Of a stretch of 64,000 nucleotides of DNA, positions 22,721 to 35,228 are shown one piece after another. Position numbers and translations under genes: made by a program. The stretch comes from Branchiostoma lanceolatum. Lineage: Eukaryota; Chordata; Leptocardii; Amphioxiformes; Branchiostomatidae. The stretch lies in the NCBI RefSeq assembly GCF_035083965.1, contig NC_089724.1:7790501-7854500 (forward strand), given 5' to 3'. The notes below the pieces were generated by a model. That model saw nothing but the letters and a program-made list of their open reading frames with translations. It had not been told where the DNA came from and did no database searches. Position 1 is the first letter of the stretch. Every line of letters starts with the position of its first letter.

Positions 22721-24299
22721 GAATAAATATATGCTATGTCTATGTCAAAACTTGCTAGAATTGTTGCAAAATAGAGATGTTATTTGCAATATTGCATTTT
22801 AGTCTTTGCAGTCTTCTAAAGCAAAACCTATGCAGCAAACATGTTGTATGTACAAATATATATATATTAAGATCAGATGTTGCTTATATGATATACGTCA
22901 CGTGTAACGCCTTCTCTCTCAAAACTTCCAGTGTTTGCTCAAACAAACAAGAATTTAGTTTCCCCTTTTTCATTCATATCATAATTGAATGGGGGAATAA
23001 GTTCAAATATCAGCTTCAAGATGTTGTCCCGAAAAGTCACTAGCAGTATTTTACAATGTCATGTGATTAAAAGTCTGGAAACTTAGTGGTGTGATTCTGC
23101 ATGGTAATATTTTTCCAAGAATGTTCAACTACGTTTGACACTGAAATGTCAAGGAAATGTAATGTATTTATGTTTTGTTTTAGAATTTTATTTTTGTGAA
23201 GCAAACACTTTTGAGCCATTTATTTATTATATATAATGTTATAAGTCTTATTGTTGAAGAGGATTTGCCATATCTTGCAGTTTTACATTTTGTTTTAGTA
23301 TAACCAAATGGGTTATTTTAGTTAGAGAAAATATCATATTTCAAACTTCAGTTGCAAGGTTAACTGAATGTTGCCCCCCTTGGGCTCACCTATCCACATA
23401 TCTTGTGTTTTAATGTCCCCAAATCCATTTGAAATGTTTTCATCGTTAAACTCAACTTAAAGGGCTTCACAGATGTCTTCAAGATGAAATAGGTAATGAA
23501 ACTGAACCTGTGCAGTTAATGAGATTTATTACAATGTATGGGCAGTCACATTGAACAAAATCAAGTACCCCTTCCTAGACCTAGGTTGGTGTGTTATTAG
23601 TATGGAATTTATGCTTGTACAGAAAAATAAGTTGAATTTTGGACATGATTAGAACTATACCAGGTATGAAAAAATTCAAGAAAAAGTTATAGATACCGTA
23701 AATATCTAATATGGTTGCATTTATGAGTATTTATAGTTATATTTAGACTAATGTTTAAGCTGTATTTTATTAGATGGAACTATGTATTACAGTCCAGGTG
23801 TCACAATTGAACAATATTTTCCATATGACCTTGAAAGAGTAGTTTTTGACCTGCTTTTCTGACACTACAGGATGTGGATGTGTGTAAAAACCATGTTTTC
23901 GTAATGATAAAAAGTACTATATCTTTGACATGCTTTTCAGACACTGTAGGTTGTGTGTGTGTAAAACCCCATGTTCAAATATACAAATGTGTAAAGATTA
24001 GTGCTTTAGTGTGGGAGGGTCGTTGTTGTCATCAAAGCTCCTTGTTTAAAGTGTCAACAACAATTGTCCCACATTACAAAATGTAGTTATTGCCATTACT
24101 CTCATACCCTCTGACACTTCCTGCGATCTATAACATAAAGACTGTCACGCTGGCACTGAATAAGTATCAATGTCATATTTTCCACTTTATGTTCCCAAAG
24201 AAAAGTGGTAAGCATTGTATTACTAAAGGTCATTCGTAGAACTCGCCTAAATGCCCTGGACGTCAGATATTGAACGTAATCCATTTCATTGATCTTTAT
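22721..24299. other. 3' flank of the SLC45-like gene
   Basis: AT-rich sequence probably including the 3' UTR of the upstream gene. Near 23820-23960 a short segment is loosely duplicated (TGACCTGCTTTTCTGACACTAC and TGACATGCTTTTCAGACACTG, about 115 bp apart). No gene is recognised. Confidence 0.45.
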
Positions 24300-24543
24300 G
24301 GCCCTATCACACTCATCATGCGTATATTCGAGTGCCTATGAGTTGCGCATTAACTTAAGGGTTTAAGTAAAGTTTGCAGGAGAGAAGTTGATTTCTACTT
24401 TGACCCACCGTTGGGCAGCCTGGTTATCGAACGAAAGAAACGACTTCTTCGGCTGCAAACTTAACCTAATCCAAAAACATGTTAATACGCAACTCATGCG
24501 GACTTGTATATACGCACAAGTGTGACAGGGGCTTTAGTTGTAA
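24300..24543. mobile_element. MITE, GGCCCTGTCACACnTGTGCGT family, copy 1
   Basis: Inverted ends (GGCCCTATCACACT at the left, AGTGTGACAGGGGCT at the right) and a second inner pair around GCGTATAT / ATATACGC. It aligns along its length with 27010-27243 in the same orientation. Confidence 0.88.
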
Positions 24544-25503
24544 AGGGTATATACACGTTGTTAACGCAAACAAAGAACAACTAATTTTGCCACCTCTACT
24601 TACACATCTTGATGGAGGCGGCCCGAACACAAGAAAGTGGTATGACCAACCCGGAGATGTAACGGGAGTAGGGAGAAAGTGAGATTAATTTTGAAACCGC
24701 CTCCTTAACCTTTAAGGTAGAATCGCACTTAGATTGTCATGACTTCGAGTATCGTATTTTTCACCAATCACTTCAAAAGTGATCGCCGGAGAATCAAGTG
24801 TTTTTCGAGAGATTAGCTTAAAAAAGAATGATCACGTCATCTTCAAACACTCCCGGATGTCACTCTTGACAACCATCCTTAACCTATGACGTCACTATTC
24901 TCGGGCAATGTGAGTTTACAAAACAACAAACCACAGCTTCCGTTCTAGACATTTTATTCCAGGAATTAGAACCAGGAACTTGTTGCTCTTGTAGGTTAAG
25001 AAGGCAATTTTTCATTTATCAAGGGTTACTTCTAACAGGGTTCAATGTATGGGACAAAATATTGAGGATTTGCTTGTAACAATACCATATCGATCATGAA
25101 CTTTGGTAGTGTTTCCTTTACTTTCGGGTTTCTTCTAATTTCGTGAAGAAGAAGAAAAATAAGAAATGAAGATATTAAAAGTGTCATGATCAATTGCAAA
25201 CTCCTATCTCTTTTATTCGCCTGTACGGAGATCCTGTGGACAAGTTTCATATAAAATATCTCCACGCACATTCCATGCTACTTGGGAAATTTGAGTACCA
25301 AAGCCTCTCTCAACATTTCATTCAAACAGGATCATATCATGAGAGGTTCCGAAGTGTGCTTAGTGCTATTGTATCAAACATAACCGTTTCCAGGTAACGG
25401 AATTTTAGCTCCGCTCTGCCCTACTTATAAGACAAAAACGGCAGCAAAATTCAGTGTAACATTTGTTGTCACCAGTAGGGGTGAACAAAAAAGCGCTTTC
25501 ATC
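24544..25503. other. Upstream region of the CAP gene
   Basis: No gene is recognised. The 5' UTR and promoter of the CAP gene probably lie in the last few hundred bases; I see no confident TATA box or start site. Confidence 0.35.
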
Positions 25504-28500
25504 ATGTTTTCTGTGCTACTTTGGGCCTTTGCGACACTGTTCATCTTGAGTCCTACAACATGCACCAAGGAGACGTCATCCTGTGATCTGAAGGTGGAAG
25601 ATGTCGATTTGGTTGCGTCCTCCGCTCTGGGACAAGGTCGTTTAAGGTCAAGACGCGACGTTGATGACATTGACTATCACGAAGTCGTCCATCTTCACAA
25701 CCAGGTGCGGGCCGGTGTCGCGCCGTCTGCTAGCAACATGAAATACATGGTAAGATTACCCTAATCCACAATCATTTACTTCAATCATTTATACCTCCAA
25801 CTTAATCCGGATTTAAAGTTTAAGTAGCTGCAGCAGTTTTTGTTTATCTAAAATAAAGATTTACGATATACATGAATCTCTAAGCACATGTTTTAGGGCC
25901 AGCTTTTCTTTTTTGGCGCCTTCGTCGTCCGTTTGGTTATAGGTAGTATTTAAGATTGGAGACAAAATATGCCGCTCTGCTTCTTACAATTTGAAATTGT
26001 GTCTCTAAGCTTGTTCACGCATACAGACGGTTCAAAACGTTCCCTCTGCAATGTATGCCACCAGTCAATTGGCGATGCAACGGGCACGCAGAAATCTCAA
26101 CACCGAGTAGTTCTACCGGATATATAGATCATAGATGTGCTGGTTTTTTTCGACAACAACCTTAAGAGCCGACTTCCTGATGCCACACCCCATGATGGCA
26201 TTACGCTATAGCTAAAGGCCGGGCGGTACGCAGTCATTGATGCCGAGGCTTTATCGAGAGTCAACAACGAGTCGATCATGAAAAGCAACTGATCTCTCGA
26301 GTACTTGAGTGTCTGTTGTCATTGTTATCTCGGTATAGGCGGAGTATACTAGTGCCCGACGTCTCATCAGCTTAGGACATTTTGTGGGGACGTAGGAGGG
26401 CTAGAAAATATCGTGCGGCTTTGCGTCGAGACTTTTCGTCTAACACGCACGCAGTATAAGAAAATTTAAAGTTGATAAAACTAATTGCAGGTAGATAGAA
26501 GAAAAAATGACATAAAATGTTGACACATGTCACCAACATTGCCATATAATAAACCGACTCCGTGTCCGTACCCACCACCGTCAAAACGTAAAAATGCAAA
26601 ACAAAAACATCAGAATTCAGATATTTGACGGACATCCAGCCACTCTCAACCGCTAATATTGTGATGGCCAGTCAGGATCAGTAAATTACTTTGCCCTACG
26701 ATCCTACTTGTTCCAAACTTCCAAGCATTCCTAACTATATCATAAATTTCACTTTCTTGAGTCGTGGGACGAGGGCCTTGCGGAGAAGGCTCAGGAGTTC
26801 GCGGAGCAGTGCAAGGGAGGACACAACCCCGACCTGGACTATATCGGGCCGGGGTTCACCACGGTGGGGGAGAACATCTACATGACCACGGCACCCGAGC
26901 TGAACTGGTTCGACGCCGTGGGGCGCTGGGCAGACGAGGTCGCGGACTACGACATCTACAACGACACGTGCAAGGACGGGAAAGCGTGCGGACATTACAC
27001 GCAGGTAAGGGCCCTGTCACACCTGTGCGTATATTCATGTGGGCGTGAGTAGCGCATTAACATTTTTTGGTTTAAGTAAGGTTTTCGGGGAAAAGGTTGT
27101 TTTTTTACTTTGACCCTTCGTTGTGCACCCTAGTGATCGAACCTAAGAAATCGCTTATTCGGCTGCAAACCTAACCTAAACCAAAAAAATGTTAATACGC
27201 AACCCATGTGGACTTGTATATACGCACAAGTGTGACAGGGGCTTAAGCTGGCTTCGGTCCGCCGGGCCCTCATCATAGTCCGGATGGAACAAAGACTGAC
27301 ACTGTCATCATGAATACGAACAGAAAAAGGTAAAGATATGAACACAATCAATAATGGCTTGCTCTCCAAGCAGGAGGGGTTTTGAAGTTTTTTATGCGTT
27401 TTTGTCGGGCTTTCCACTGTCATGTATTTCTTGTTTCTACAAACCCCATGAGAAAGTAGAAAGCCCGATAAAAACGCATAAAAACACGTCAAAAAACAGC
27501 CGGAACCCCTCCTCTGCGTGGAGAGAATTAATGGCTGTAGGGAAGTTACAGTGACGTCTTTATTTCCAGTAAAATATTTTTACCTCAGCCAGGAAAAATG
27601 TAAGTATTGGTTAGTGTGTTCCCGGATATTTGTCAGCATAATTTAAGAACCCGTCTGTGATGACATTTGGTGTCTGGGTAGCTATGTCTTGAATAATTTG
27701 CCTTGACGTTTTATTCTGCATGCAGCTGCACGCTGTTAGCACTCATGATACCATGCACCCCATTTCGAATTCCCAAGCGAAGTCTCAAACCAAATGGACG
27801 AATCAGCAAAATTATGTACTTATTACATGGCATGTAATGTTTGCATTTCACTGAAATCAGACAAATTGCTATTTGCATATCTTTTTCTTCGATTGAAATG
27901 TAATCTATATACTTCATATTGTTGTGAAACAGGTGGTGTGGGCGGACAGCTATAAGGTGGGCTGTGGCGCCACGGAGTGCGACAGTGTGGAGGGCACCGG
28001 GATGACCGACGCCATACTGGTCGTCTGTAACTACGGACCCAGGTGAGCTAGGGTTATCACACTGGTCATCTGTAACTACGGACCCAGGTGGGCTAGGGTT
28101 ATCACACACCGGGTAGTCTGTAACTACGGACCCCGGTAAGCTAGGGTTATAACTTATCACACACTGGTCATCTGTAGCTACGGACCCAGGTGAGATAGGG
28201 TTATCACACACTGGTCATCTGTAACTACGGACCCAGGTGAGCTAGGGTTATCACACACTGGTCGTCTGTAACTACGGACCCAGGTGAGCTAGGGTTATCA
28301 CACACTGGTCGTCTGTAACTACGGACCCAGGTGAGCTAGGGTTATCACACACTGGTCGTCTGTAACTACGGACCCAGGTGAGCTAGGGTTATCACACACT
28401 GGTCGTCTGTAACGTTAACTACAGACCGAGGACTATTCATCGTGACACGCTTGTCATCTGTAACTACGGACCCTTGAGATAGGGTTATCATACACTGGTC

Positions 28501-29618
28501 ATCTGTACTACGGACCCAGGTAGCTAGTTCATCCATTTCACGCTGCGGGCCCAGGTCCGTGACCTATAGCTAGTTATAGGGTCCATCCAGATTTCACGTT
28601 GTGTTCTGTAACTACGGAACCATTTGAGCTAGGGTTCACCTATTTCACACTGGTCATCTATCTGCTTGGGAGGCCAGCAATTTCTTTGACCGCCACTACT
28701 TTTTCTTTCTTTTGCTTGACCTTCCCCCTTTAAATATTTTTTCATGTACATATGTCTCTTCTTTCATGCTCCAGAGGCAACTTTGTCGGTCGGAAGCCAT
28801 ACATGCTGGGAGAACGCTGTGCAGAATGCAGACAGGGAGACAACTGTTCCATGGGAGGACTCTGTAGTACGTACCGTTTATATGTACTTCACATATGTAT
28901 ATGATGATGATGATGTATATAAAAGAGATTTAGTTTCATAATGTATATTTACAACATTTCTTATCATCTATACTTCTCAAAGTAAATCTCTTTACCAGAT
29001 ATCCTCAACCATATGCATCGAGATAATGTATGTAACGTATGTTAACATCAGTATGACATGCAATCAAATTTTTACAGTTTGGTTCAAGCGCCACATATCT
29101 TTTTAGCCTGGGCGGTTAGTGCGTGCGGTCTGTGCGCTGGCGGGCCCGGGTTCGATCCCCGGGAGCCGACTGTGCTGCGTAATTGCCTCTTACGTTTTCA
29201 TATGTTTTGAGGGTCTATGGAAATTTCAATTTGCTGACACCCCTTTGTCCCGGTCATGTGGTCCACAAAGAAGCCTCTAGTTTAGTATTCGTAAAGTTTA
29301 TACGAATACTAAATTCGTTTATCTTCGCGGGACTGAATTTCAAAAGCCTGCAAGGAGGTTAAGCGGTATTTCAAGTTGACAATTCTGTAGTAAAGTAGCA
29401 ATACTCGGAAACATTTTCGTGGTGTCATGATATCTCGGTGAACATAAAATCGCGAAAATGAAACCAGCGTGATCATTTCCAGATTTGAGTAATGATGTTC
29501 TCTGTATCTGTGCCGCCCCACAGGTAACCCGTTCCGAGACTCCTCCTGCGCCTGTGTGTCCGTCCACCCCCTGCTCCTGGTGGTCTGTGCCGTGATGGGA
29601 CTACTGCTCTGGGCTTAG
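25504..29618 (+). CDS. CAP/SCP-domain secreted protein with hydrophobic C-terminus (GLIPR1/CRISP-like)
   Basis: Exons 25504-25749, 26762-27004, 27933-28042, 28775-28866 and 29524-29618 join in phase and encode 261 aa. An N-terminal signal peptide (FSVLLWAFATLFIL) precedes a possible dibasic site (RSRR, about residue 55). The CAP domain covers about residues 58-200: HNQVRAGVAPSASNM, SWDEGLAEKAQ, a GENIYM segment, GHYTQVVWADS (CRISP signature 1) and VVCNYGPRGNF (signature 2). The cavity residues His, Glu and His typical of CAP proteins are present. A short Cys-rich hinge (CAECRQGDNCSMGGLC) follows, then a hydrophobic tail (LLLVVCAVMGLLLWA) ending the protein. That tail suggests a membrane anchor or GPI signal, as in GLIPR1 or PI16. 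Family role: extracellular protein in defence, adhesion or lipid binding; the specific function is unknown. Exon 3's donor is amplified into a tandem array and exon 2's donor abuts a MITE. Confidence 0.92.
27010..27243. mobile_element. MITE, GGCCCTGTCACACnTGTGCGT family, copy 2, at a splice donor
   Basis: Same family and orientation as 24300-24543. Its first base is the sixth base of the intron after CAP exon 2 (CAG|GTAAGG, then GCCCTGTCAC), so the element end may supply part of the donor. Confidence 0.9.
27363..27525. mobile_element. Foldback MITE, CCAAGCAGAGG family, copy 2
   Basis: The ends CTCTCCAAGCAGGAGG and CCTCTGCGTGGAGAG are inverted. Inner arms contain GTCGGGCTTTC and GAAAGCCCGA. 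It lies in the intron between CAP exons 2 and 3. Confidence 0.88.
28010..28645. repeat. 47-bp minisatellite spanning the CAP exon 3 splice donor
   Basis: About 12 units. The first contains the true exon 3 end (GTAACTACGGACCCAG|GTGAGC). The following units repeat exon end, donor and the intron bases CTAGGGTTATCACACACTGG. The best copies are spaced 47 bp. Units 1-8 keep AG|GTGAG, AG|GTGGG or GG|GTAAG type donors. Units beyond about 28400 are degenerate (deletions, lost GT), and the array fades out near 28645. Confidence 0.95.
29105..29175 (+). repeat. tRNA-like sequence, probable SINE head
   Basis: It contains an A-box-like GGCGGTTAGTGCG and a perfect B box, GGTTCGATCCC, inside a CCCGGG stem. 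I cannot pair an acceptor stem or a proper anticodon arm, so it is called tRNA-derived rather than a tRNA gene. It lies in the last intron of the CAP gene. Confidence 0.45.
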
Positions 29619-29666
29619 GACCGGCCGGTCACTGTAGCCTCCATAGCAGGCTCTCTGGGCCTTTGG

Positions 29667-29822
29667 GGGGCTTATGATACACTTTTGCTGATGGCTTCTT
29701 TTTGTACTGGGCCGTTTGTGCAAAGCCACGAACGATTAGGCCCAAAGGTTATGTTACTGGCTGGCTGCACAAATGACCCAGTACAAAAAGAAGTTATCAG
29801 CAATAGTGTATCATAAGCCCAG
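29667..29822. mobile_element. Foldback MITE in the CAP gene 3' UTR
   Basis: Arms of about 55 bp: GGGCTTATGATACAC...TTTTTGTACTGGG at the left, and the complement at 29768-29822. The loop is about 45 nt. It starts about 50 bp after the CAP stop codon and is probably transcribed in that mRNA. Confidence 0.85.
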
Positions 29823-29833
29823 TGAATAACACC

Positions 29834-29958
29834 TAGCCTCTACCAGGCCCCAGACGTGGCTGGAAAGAGAAGAAACTCAGTCGGCCAAATAGACAGATAA
29901 CATACTATAGAAGTTGGCCAGCCGATAAGTACAGTTTGCCACGTCCTGGTAAAGGCTA
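29834..29958. mobile_element. Foldback element, TAGCCTCTACCAGG family, copy 1
   Basis: Ends TAGCCTCTACCAGG and CCTGGTAAAGGCTA, with inner partial pairing. A closer-to-perfect relative lies at 35821-35973. Confidence 0.75.
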
Positions 29959-32114
29959 AATAACACCTCACACCATGCATGTCCTAACGATAGATAACCA
30001 TACCATTTCTGGTTAAGGTCCATACCGAACCTGCTCCAAGCTATACGTTATATAGTCTTATAATCAGTTGGAAAAAAAGCATGTTATAACTAATGCTTGC
30101 AATTGGCAAATACCGTTATGAAAGGGCTCCCTTTGAAATCAGTTACAATGTTAACTGAACGGACTACCCTAAACATTGATAGATAACGGATATTTTTCAT
30201 AGTTATGCACAAGCAACTCACGAATGAACAATGCGATTACCTAGCTATATATCTGCTGGGTACCTACTGTTAAATCACACGTTTGAAGGCCGGCTTAAAA
30301 TGCCGACGTTGCCTGAGTGCCAAAATATGCGAATAGCGGCCGGTTATGCAGGTGAAGTGCGAGAAAATGTATTATCAGAATCCCTTGTAACGAAGTTCTC
30401 AACTTCACTGCTACTAAATACATGCACCCATAGCCATATATGTGGCCCCGTTGTCTTCAGGCTTGCTTGTACCACCAGCGATAAATCATTTGTGTCTTGT
30501 TGCATTTGTAGATTGACTGTTCGTACTCAACGAACCATTTTGACGTGACGCAGACTACATGAATTCAAAGTTTGTCGGCTTGCACTAACTATGATTTTCG
30601 TAAGTATATATACCTTGCAGGTTCCATATACTGTATTGTGTATGAAATAAAGCCATATGATACTGCAGCTCGGTATATACATGTAGATGAATTGATTAAG
30701 GATTCGGATCAATTTTTTTTGGTGGGTGACTGAGTGAGTGAGAAACCTTCTATCATAGCCAATGAGGAGCATGAGAGGCTGAATTCTGTCGATATTTTTT
30801 ATATCATATGATAGTATGCAACCAATATCAATAGGTACGCTATGTCGAGTATAATGGGTCCTTCCTATCCTCTTTTGAACAGTTAGGCTAATTATTGATT
30901 TGATAATCAATTTTCGTCCTTTTATGATCATGTAGTTAACAACAACAACAAAAGTTTTCGGCCCTACTGTAAATCATACATAGCAGCTGCAATATGATAG
31001 ATATTTGCTGTAAATTGAAAAAAAAAATATTTCGGAAAACGGACAACTAATGGCGTAGAATGCCAAAGTCAATTCCAAAGTCAAAGAATTATGAAAGAAC
31101 AAAAATGAAGAATCTATTATCCGGATATCCTTGGATTTCCTTCCTTCCATGCGTAGATTTCATAATGAAAGTGACTTTTTTTGTGCAATTTTTTATTTAT
31201 TCGCACGCTCGCATCAGTTTTGTGGTTCCCAGAGAATGTCATCCATATAATCATCCATATACTCATGTGATCTAACGGTTACCTCTAACTTCAAAAGCAG
31301 ACTGCGACATAAAACTTTTACACATCTAACGTTACTTGTAATAACCTGATACCTTAACCGTTGCTTGAGGTTTCCCGTACTTTGTTGTTGTTTTGATTTG
31401 CCGTGCAAACGTACTGGAGTACATGCAATACGTGCGTGCCCGTGTGCTAGAATGTCACCCTGACCCAGTCTGCAGACGGACCCCAGCGTCTGAAGTGGGG
31501 AAACACTGGGACCGTCTATTTACAATAACGGGGACGTTGTTTGAATATCCTCCAAGTAGATTTTCTTTACATTACAAACAGTACACTATAATAGTGTGAT
31601 ATTCTATAAATACTATTATCATTGCCTAATATATGCACAATTTGCTTTTTCATACATTTGTATGGAATTATTATAAAAGATACTTGATACAATACCCCTA
31701 TTAATATAATGGTTCGCTCTAATGAAATCCAGCTGGCTTGTTTGCGCCACGTCGCGCGCCCTGGAGTCGGTAGGGCTAGCGGATCTAGACCTCGGGTTTT
31801 CCTCCATTAATTCTGGGTCATCTGTTGCAGAATTTTCGCTGATTTCCACATATTTAGGAGGACCAAAGACCCACCGAGTATTTCCTGGGGTACCTGAGTG
31901 TGTAGAGTTTGTATTTTGAAGCCCAGTTTGTCGTTTGTCAAAGCAGAGGTTTGTTGTTGTGATTGCGCCATCATCGATTCTCTTCACTGTGGTCGTCTCT
32001 GTATCAACTTTGGGCTTCATTTTGTGGTTTCTACACATCCCTCGGCCCTTCAAGCTCCACGTTTGCTGGTCCCAGCTCAAGTTGCAGCTTCCTTGACTCT
32101 CTGGACACCAAGAT
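29959..32114. other. Intergenic between CAP gene and TMEM263
   Basis: AT-rich. AATAAA at 30646 could be the poly(A) signal of the CAP mRNA. A 187-codon minus-strand frame (31619-32182) overlaps TMEM263 exon 1 but matches no family I know. Otherwise nothing is seen. Confidence 0.4.
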
Positions 32115-35100
32115 ATGAGGGCAGAAGGCGGTATGGAGGACCATCTTGTGATGAGGGGGAAGGGATCACCGACCAAAGTCAAGGTAACGTTTTGGGTTTG
32201 ACCTCAAAATGTCATCGTCGTGTAAAATTGAATTTCATCAAGCAAGACAAGTTTTGTGTGCACTGACATGTGATATGTTTTAGTTTAGATTGCATCATCT
32301 TTTGTAAATGAACTGTGGAGTGCCGCCCCCCCCCCCCACCAACAAGGGGTCAACTCGAAAATGGGGTTGCATAGATTATAAAGGTGCATAATTTGTGTGA
32401 AAAGGCTTTGCAAATGATTTGCATGTCAATTGTGTCCATGCATATTTATTTTCCAATGTCCTTCATATTTTGCCCACTTTGTTTCCATTTGTGACAAAAA
32501 AGCTATGCAAAATTGTAATCATTGTTTTCTGTCCCCTCATTTTTGTGTGAAATAGTTTTTAACCTCCTTATTTTTATCTTTGCCAGTCATTCTTCCTGTT
32601 CAGGGGAAGTCCCTAGTTGTTGTTTATACAGCCAGACCACAACTGTTTAGAAAGACAATAAGAGATGTAACAGTGTTAACACATATGTAAATACATGTAC
32701 ACTGAAATTTTAAAGTCTTTCAGGCCTGTGTCTTCCACACCCAGGGTTTATTTTTGGCGCTAATCTTTTATTGACCTCCCACTAGAAAGCTAATGAGCTT
32801 GTCATTAGCACTTGTTACACCAAAGCATGAAGTTTTGTTAGCTGTAGTCCGCTTCCAATGGTCGCTTCCCTGGCATGGACCATTGAAAGCAGACTCTACT
32901 CTCCAAGCAGAGGAATGGGTCTGGCTGGTTTTTGACATGTTTTAGGTGTTTAGAAAGCATGACAAAAACGCCTAAAAAAACATGTCAAAAACCAACCAGA
33001 GCCCAACCTCTTCCTGGAGATTAGTGTACTCAAGCTAACAAGATTAGATTCCAGGCTGTGAAATTCTAATAATCTCCAACCTGTTTTACAAGTGGCATGA
33101 CAGTATGAGTATCCAACTGACTTTTTGGAATTTTTTTTTTCCTTTGGAATTGGATGCTGTTTGAAATAGGATGTTGTTTGAAATATGCCGGTAAATCTGC
33201 TTGGAGATTAGCCTGAGTACCAGCCTCTGTAGTGACCGCTGGCTCAAAAAATTCACTTGCTAACCATGGTTACTTGGAGATTACATTTTGGAGAAGTTAA
33301 TTAATTTAGTGTTGGCTGAAGTATCATTTCTCTCCTGACAGACAGAGGAGTTCATGTTTGAGGAAGAAGACGACGCAACAAGAACGGTGGAGAGCGTGAA
33401 AGAACCAGCTGGAGATGGACAGCCTCCAAAAGAAGGTATTATTATGATATACATGTTCCCTCAATAATAGCACGCAGTAGATATGTAGTGCTAGTTGTCA
33501 TCATCATGATCCGCGGTCGTCTTTGCATCATCATCATCGGTCGTCTAAAAGTACTAGTAGTCCAGTGGAATAGCTGAAAAATTTGCAAGTTTATCTAATT
33601 TGGCACACATTTAGTTGAATAAATCTGCACAATTGAAGTTAAGTAGAATACAGAATGCTTTTTGAAGAAAGCGGAACTAGTGGGTACTTAAAACCTCCTT
33701 GATCGTAAACTGTGAAGTAGTGTGCATTTTTTTCCTTTCGAAAATTATTATCTATTGGAAAATAAAACCCACTGGACTTCAGTGCACCTTTTGCTAAATA
33801 TGTGCATGGTAGATGTAATTTGTATGAACTCTGACAGCCACACAAATCTAATACAGTATGTACAGCATACTGTAGATGCAGAAATGTTTGCAGGTAGTTT
33901 GCATTTGACACAATAGTAGCACTACAGTCACATAATGGAAACACCTTTCGCGGTGGTTTTAAGTTTGCTGTGAAGAGTTCACCGCGAAAGCTGTGAACAT
34001 AAAACCACTGGAACTTTTTCTGCATTACAGTATTTCATTTCATGATGGTGTATCTATGTTCCTGTAGAAAAGCCTGGTGAACAGCCCGGAATCGTGCGGA
34101 AAGTGGGGTCTGGAGTGTACAACACGGCAACAGGGGCACTCGGGATGGGCTTCAGCGGGATCAAGTGGGTAGCAGGCACCAGCTACAGCGTCGTCACAAA
34201 GGTAAACCAAATATGGGAACTAGAAAGTTTGTTCTAAATCTTTGTTGAACTGCAATTGCCAACACAGAAATTGGACCCAAATTTTCGCCTGATCAGCTCC
34301 AGTCTTTGTCAAGGAATGAGCAATCCACTGCTTCTGTGACGTCACGTTATGCAGATAGAACACGTGACTCGATGAGCAGTGGATCATATGTTGCAGAAAG
34401 TCTATGGCGCCCCCCATCTCTGTTTAGGGACAGTTTTTGTGTTAGCAATTGCAGTTAAACTTTGATTCAGAATGACTTCTACCAACACAATTGAACTTTC
34501 AAGCGTAGAAAGTTTGTGTACTTCTTGATTACAGAGTATATGGGCATGCATTGCTCTATGGGTAGCAAACGTTGCTCCAAGTTTGAGGTTTTGAATCCCC
34601 CCTAGTCTGTTGTTGTTTAGCTGTCAAACACTCTTCAATGTATAAAGGTTTTCATTATGGGGTCTTGTAAGCTGTGTTCTATATTCTATTCTATAATTCT
34701 ATATATTGTACCAATAATTGGATTAAGTGTAGAATTTTGACTGAATTACTTACATTGAAGCTGAGTACACCTCAATAGCTATAACTGTATGTATTGAACT
34801 TTTGTGAACTAACAATTGCAACGTACTAGAAGTGTGCATGCACACACCATTGACCAACTAACAGACACACTGATGCATTCATTAGCCTCCTTCGTAGCCT
34901 TCGTTTATTCTTGGGTGGGAGCGATGATTCACGATTTTCAACATATGGGTGAAGTTCTTATAACTTAGTTATGCTGCAAAGATCGTGTCTGTACCCTTTG
35001 AGAATAAACAAAGAGCTCCTTGAAGGCTGTGAAGGAGGCTACACATTCATAGTTGACTCAAGCAAGCAGTCTATTGGTTTCCTTCCTTCCTAAAGAAAGC

Positions 35101-35228
35101 TTTTTTTTTTACAGGCGCCATCGGCGGGCTATGGAGTGGTCAGTTCTGGGGTCAGTTCGGTGACCAGCCGGCTACCGTCAGTGTCCATACCCCTCTGGAG
35201 GGGCAAAGGCAAGGACAAGAACGATTGA
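32115..35228 (+). CDS. TMEM263: TMEM263 homologue
   Basis: Exons 32115-32183, 33342-33435, 34068-34201 and 35115-35228 join in phase and encode 136 aa; human TMEM263 is 116 aa. The N-terminal half is acidic and disordered (EEFMFEEEDD). The conserved half matches TMEM263: VRKVGSGVYNTATGALGMG, IKWVAGTSYSVVTKAPS, YGVVSSGVSSVTSRLP and a terminal GKGKDKND, which in the vertebrate protein is a similar Lys/Asp-rich end. Two Gly/Ala/Val-rich segments are the putative membrane helices. The molecular role is not established; the vertebrate gene has been linked to skeletal growth. An in-frame TGA lies upstream of ATG 32115. ATG 32133 (GGTATGG) has a stronger context and may be the real start. Exon 1 is the least certain, since it rests on phase and splice sites only. 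Confidence 0.87.
32901..33019. mobile_element. Foldback MITE, CCAAGCAGAGG family, copy 3
   Basis: Ends CTCCAAGCAGAGG and CCTCTTCCTGGAG, with arms GGCTGGTTTTTGACATGTTTT and its complement. This is a shorter version of the copies at 15983 and 27363. It lies in TMEM263 intron 1. Confidence 0.88.
33867..34032. mobile_element. Foldback MITE, ACTGTAAATGCAGAAAT family, copy 3
   Basis: Ends ATACTGTAGATGCAGAAAT and TTTCTGCATTACAGTAT. Internal blocks GGTGGTTTTAAGTTTGC and AGAGTTCACCGCG match the other copies. It ends about 35 bp before the acceptor of TMEM263 exon 3. Confidence 0.88.

Noticed and set aside
27711-28211. 166-codon minus-strand ORF with repeated NPSxPGSVVTD
   Set aside because: Antisense reading of the 47-bp CAP exon 3 donor array.
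29105-29175. Possible functional tRNA gene
   Set aside because: B box is perfect but no acceptor stem or anticodon loop can be paired; better explained as a SINE head.
31898-32266. 122-codon plus-strand ORF overlapping TMEM263 exon 1
   Set aside because: It is a different frame from the phase-compatible MEDHLVM start and does not join to exon 2 in frame.
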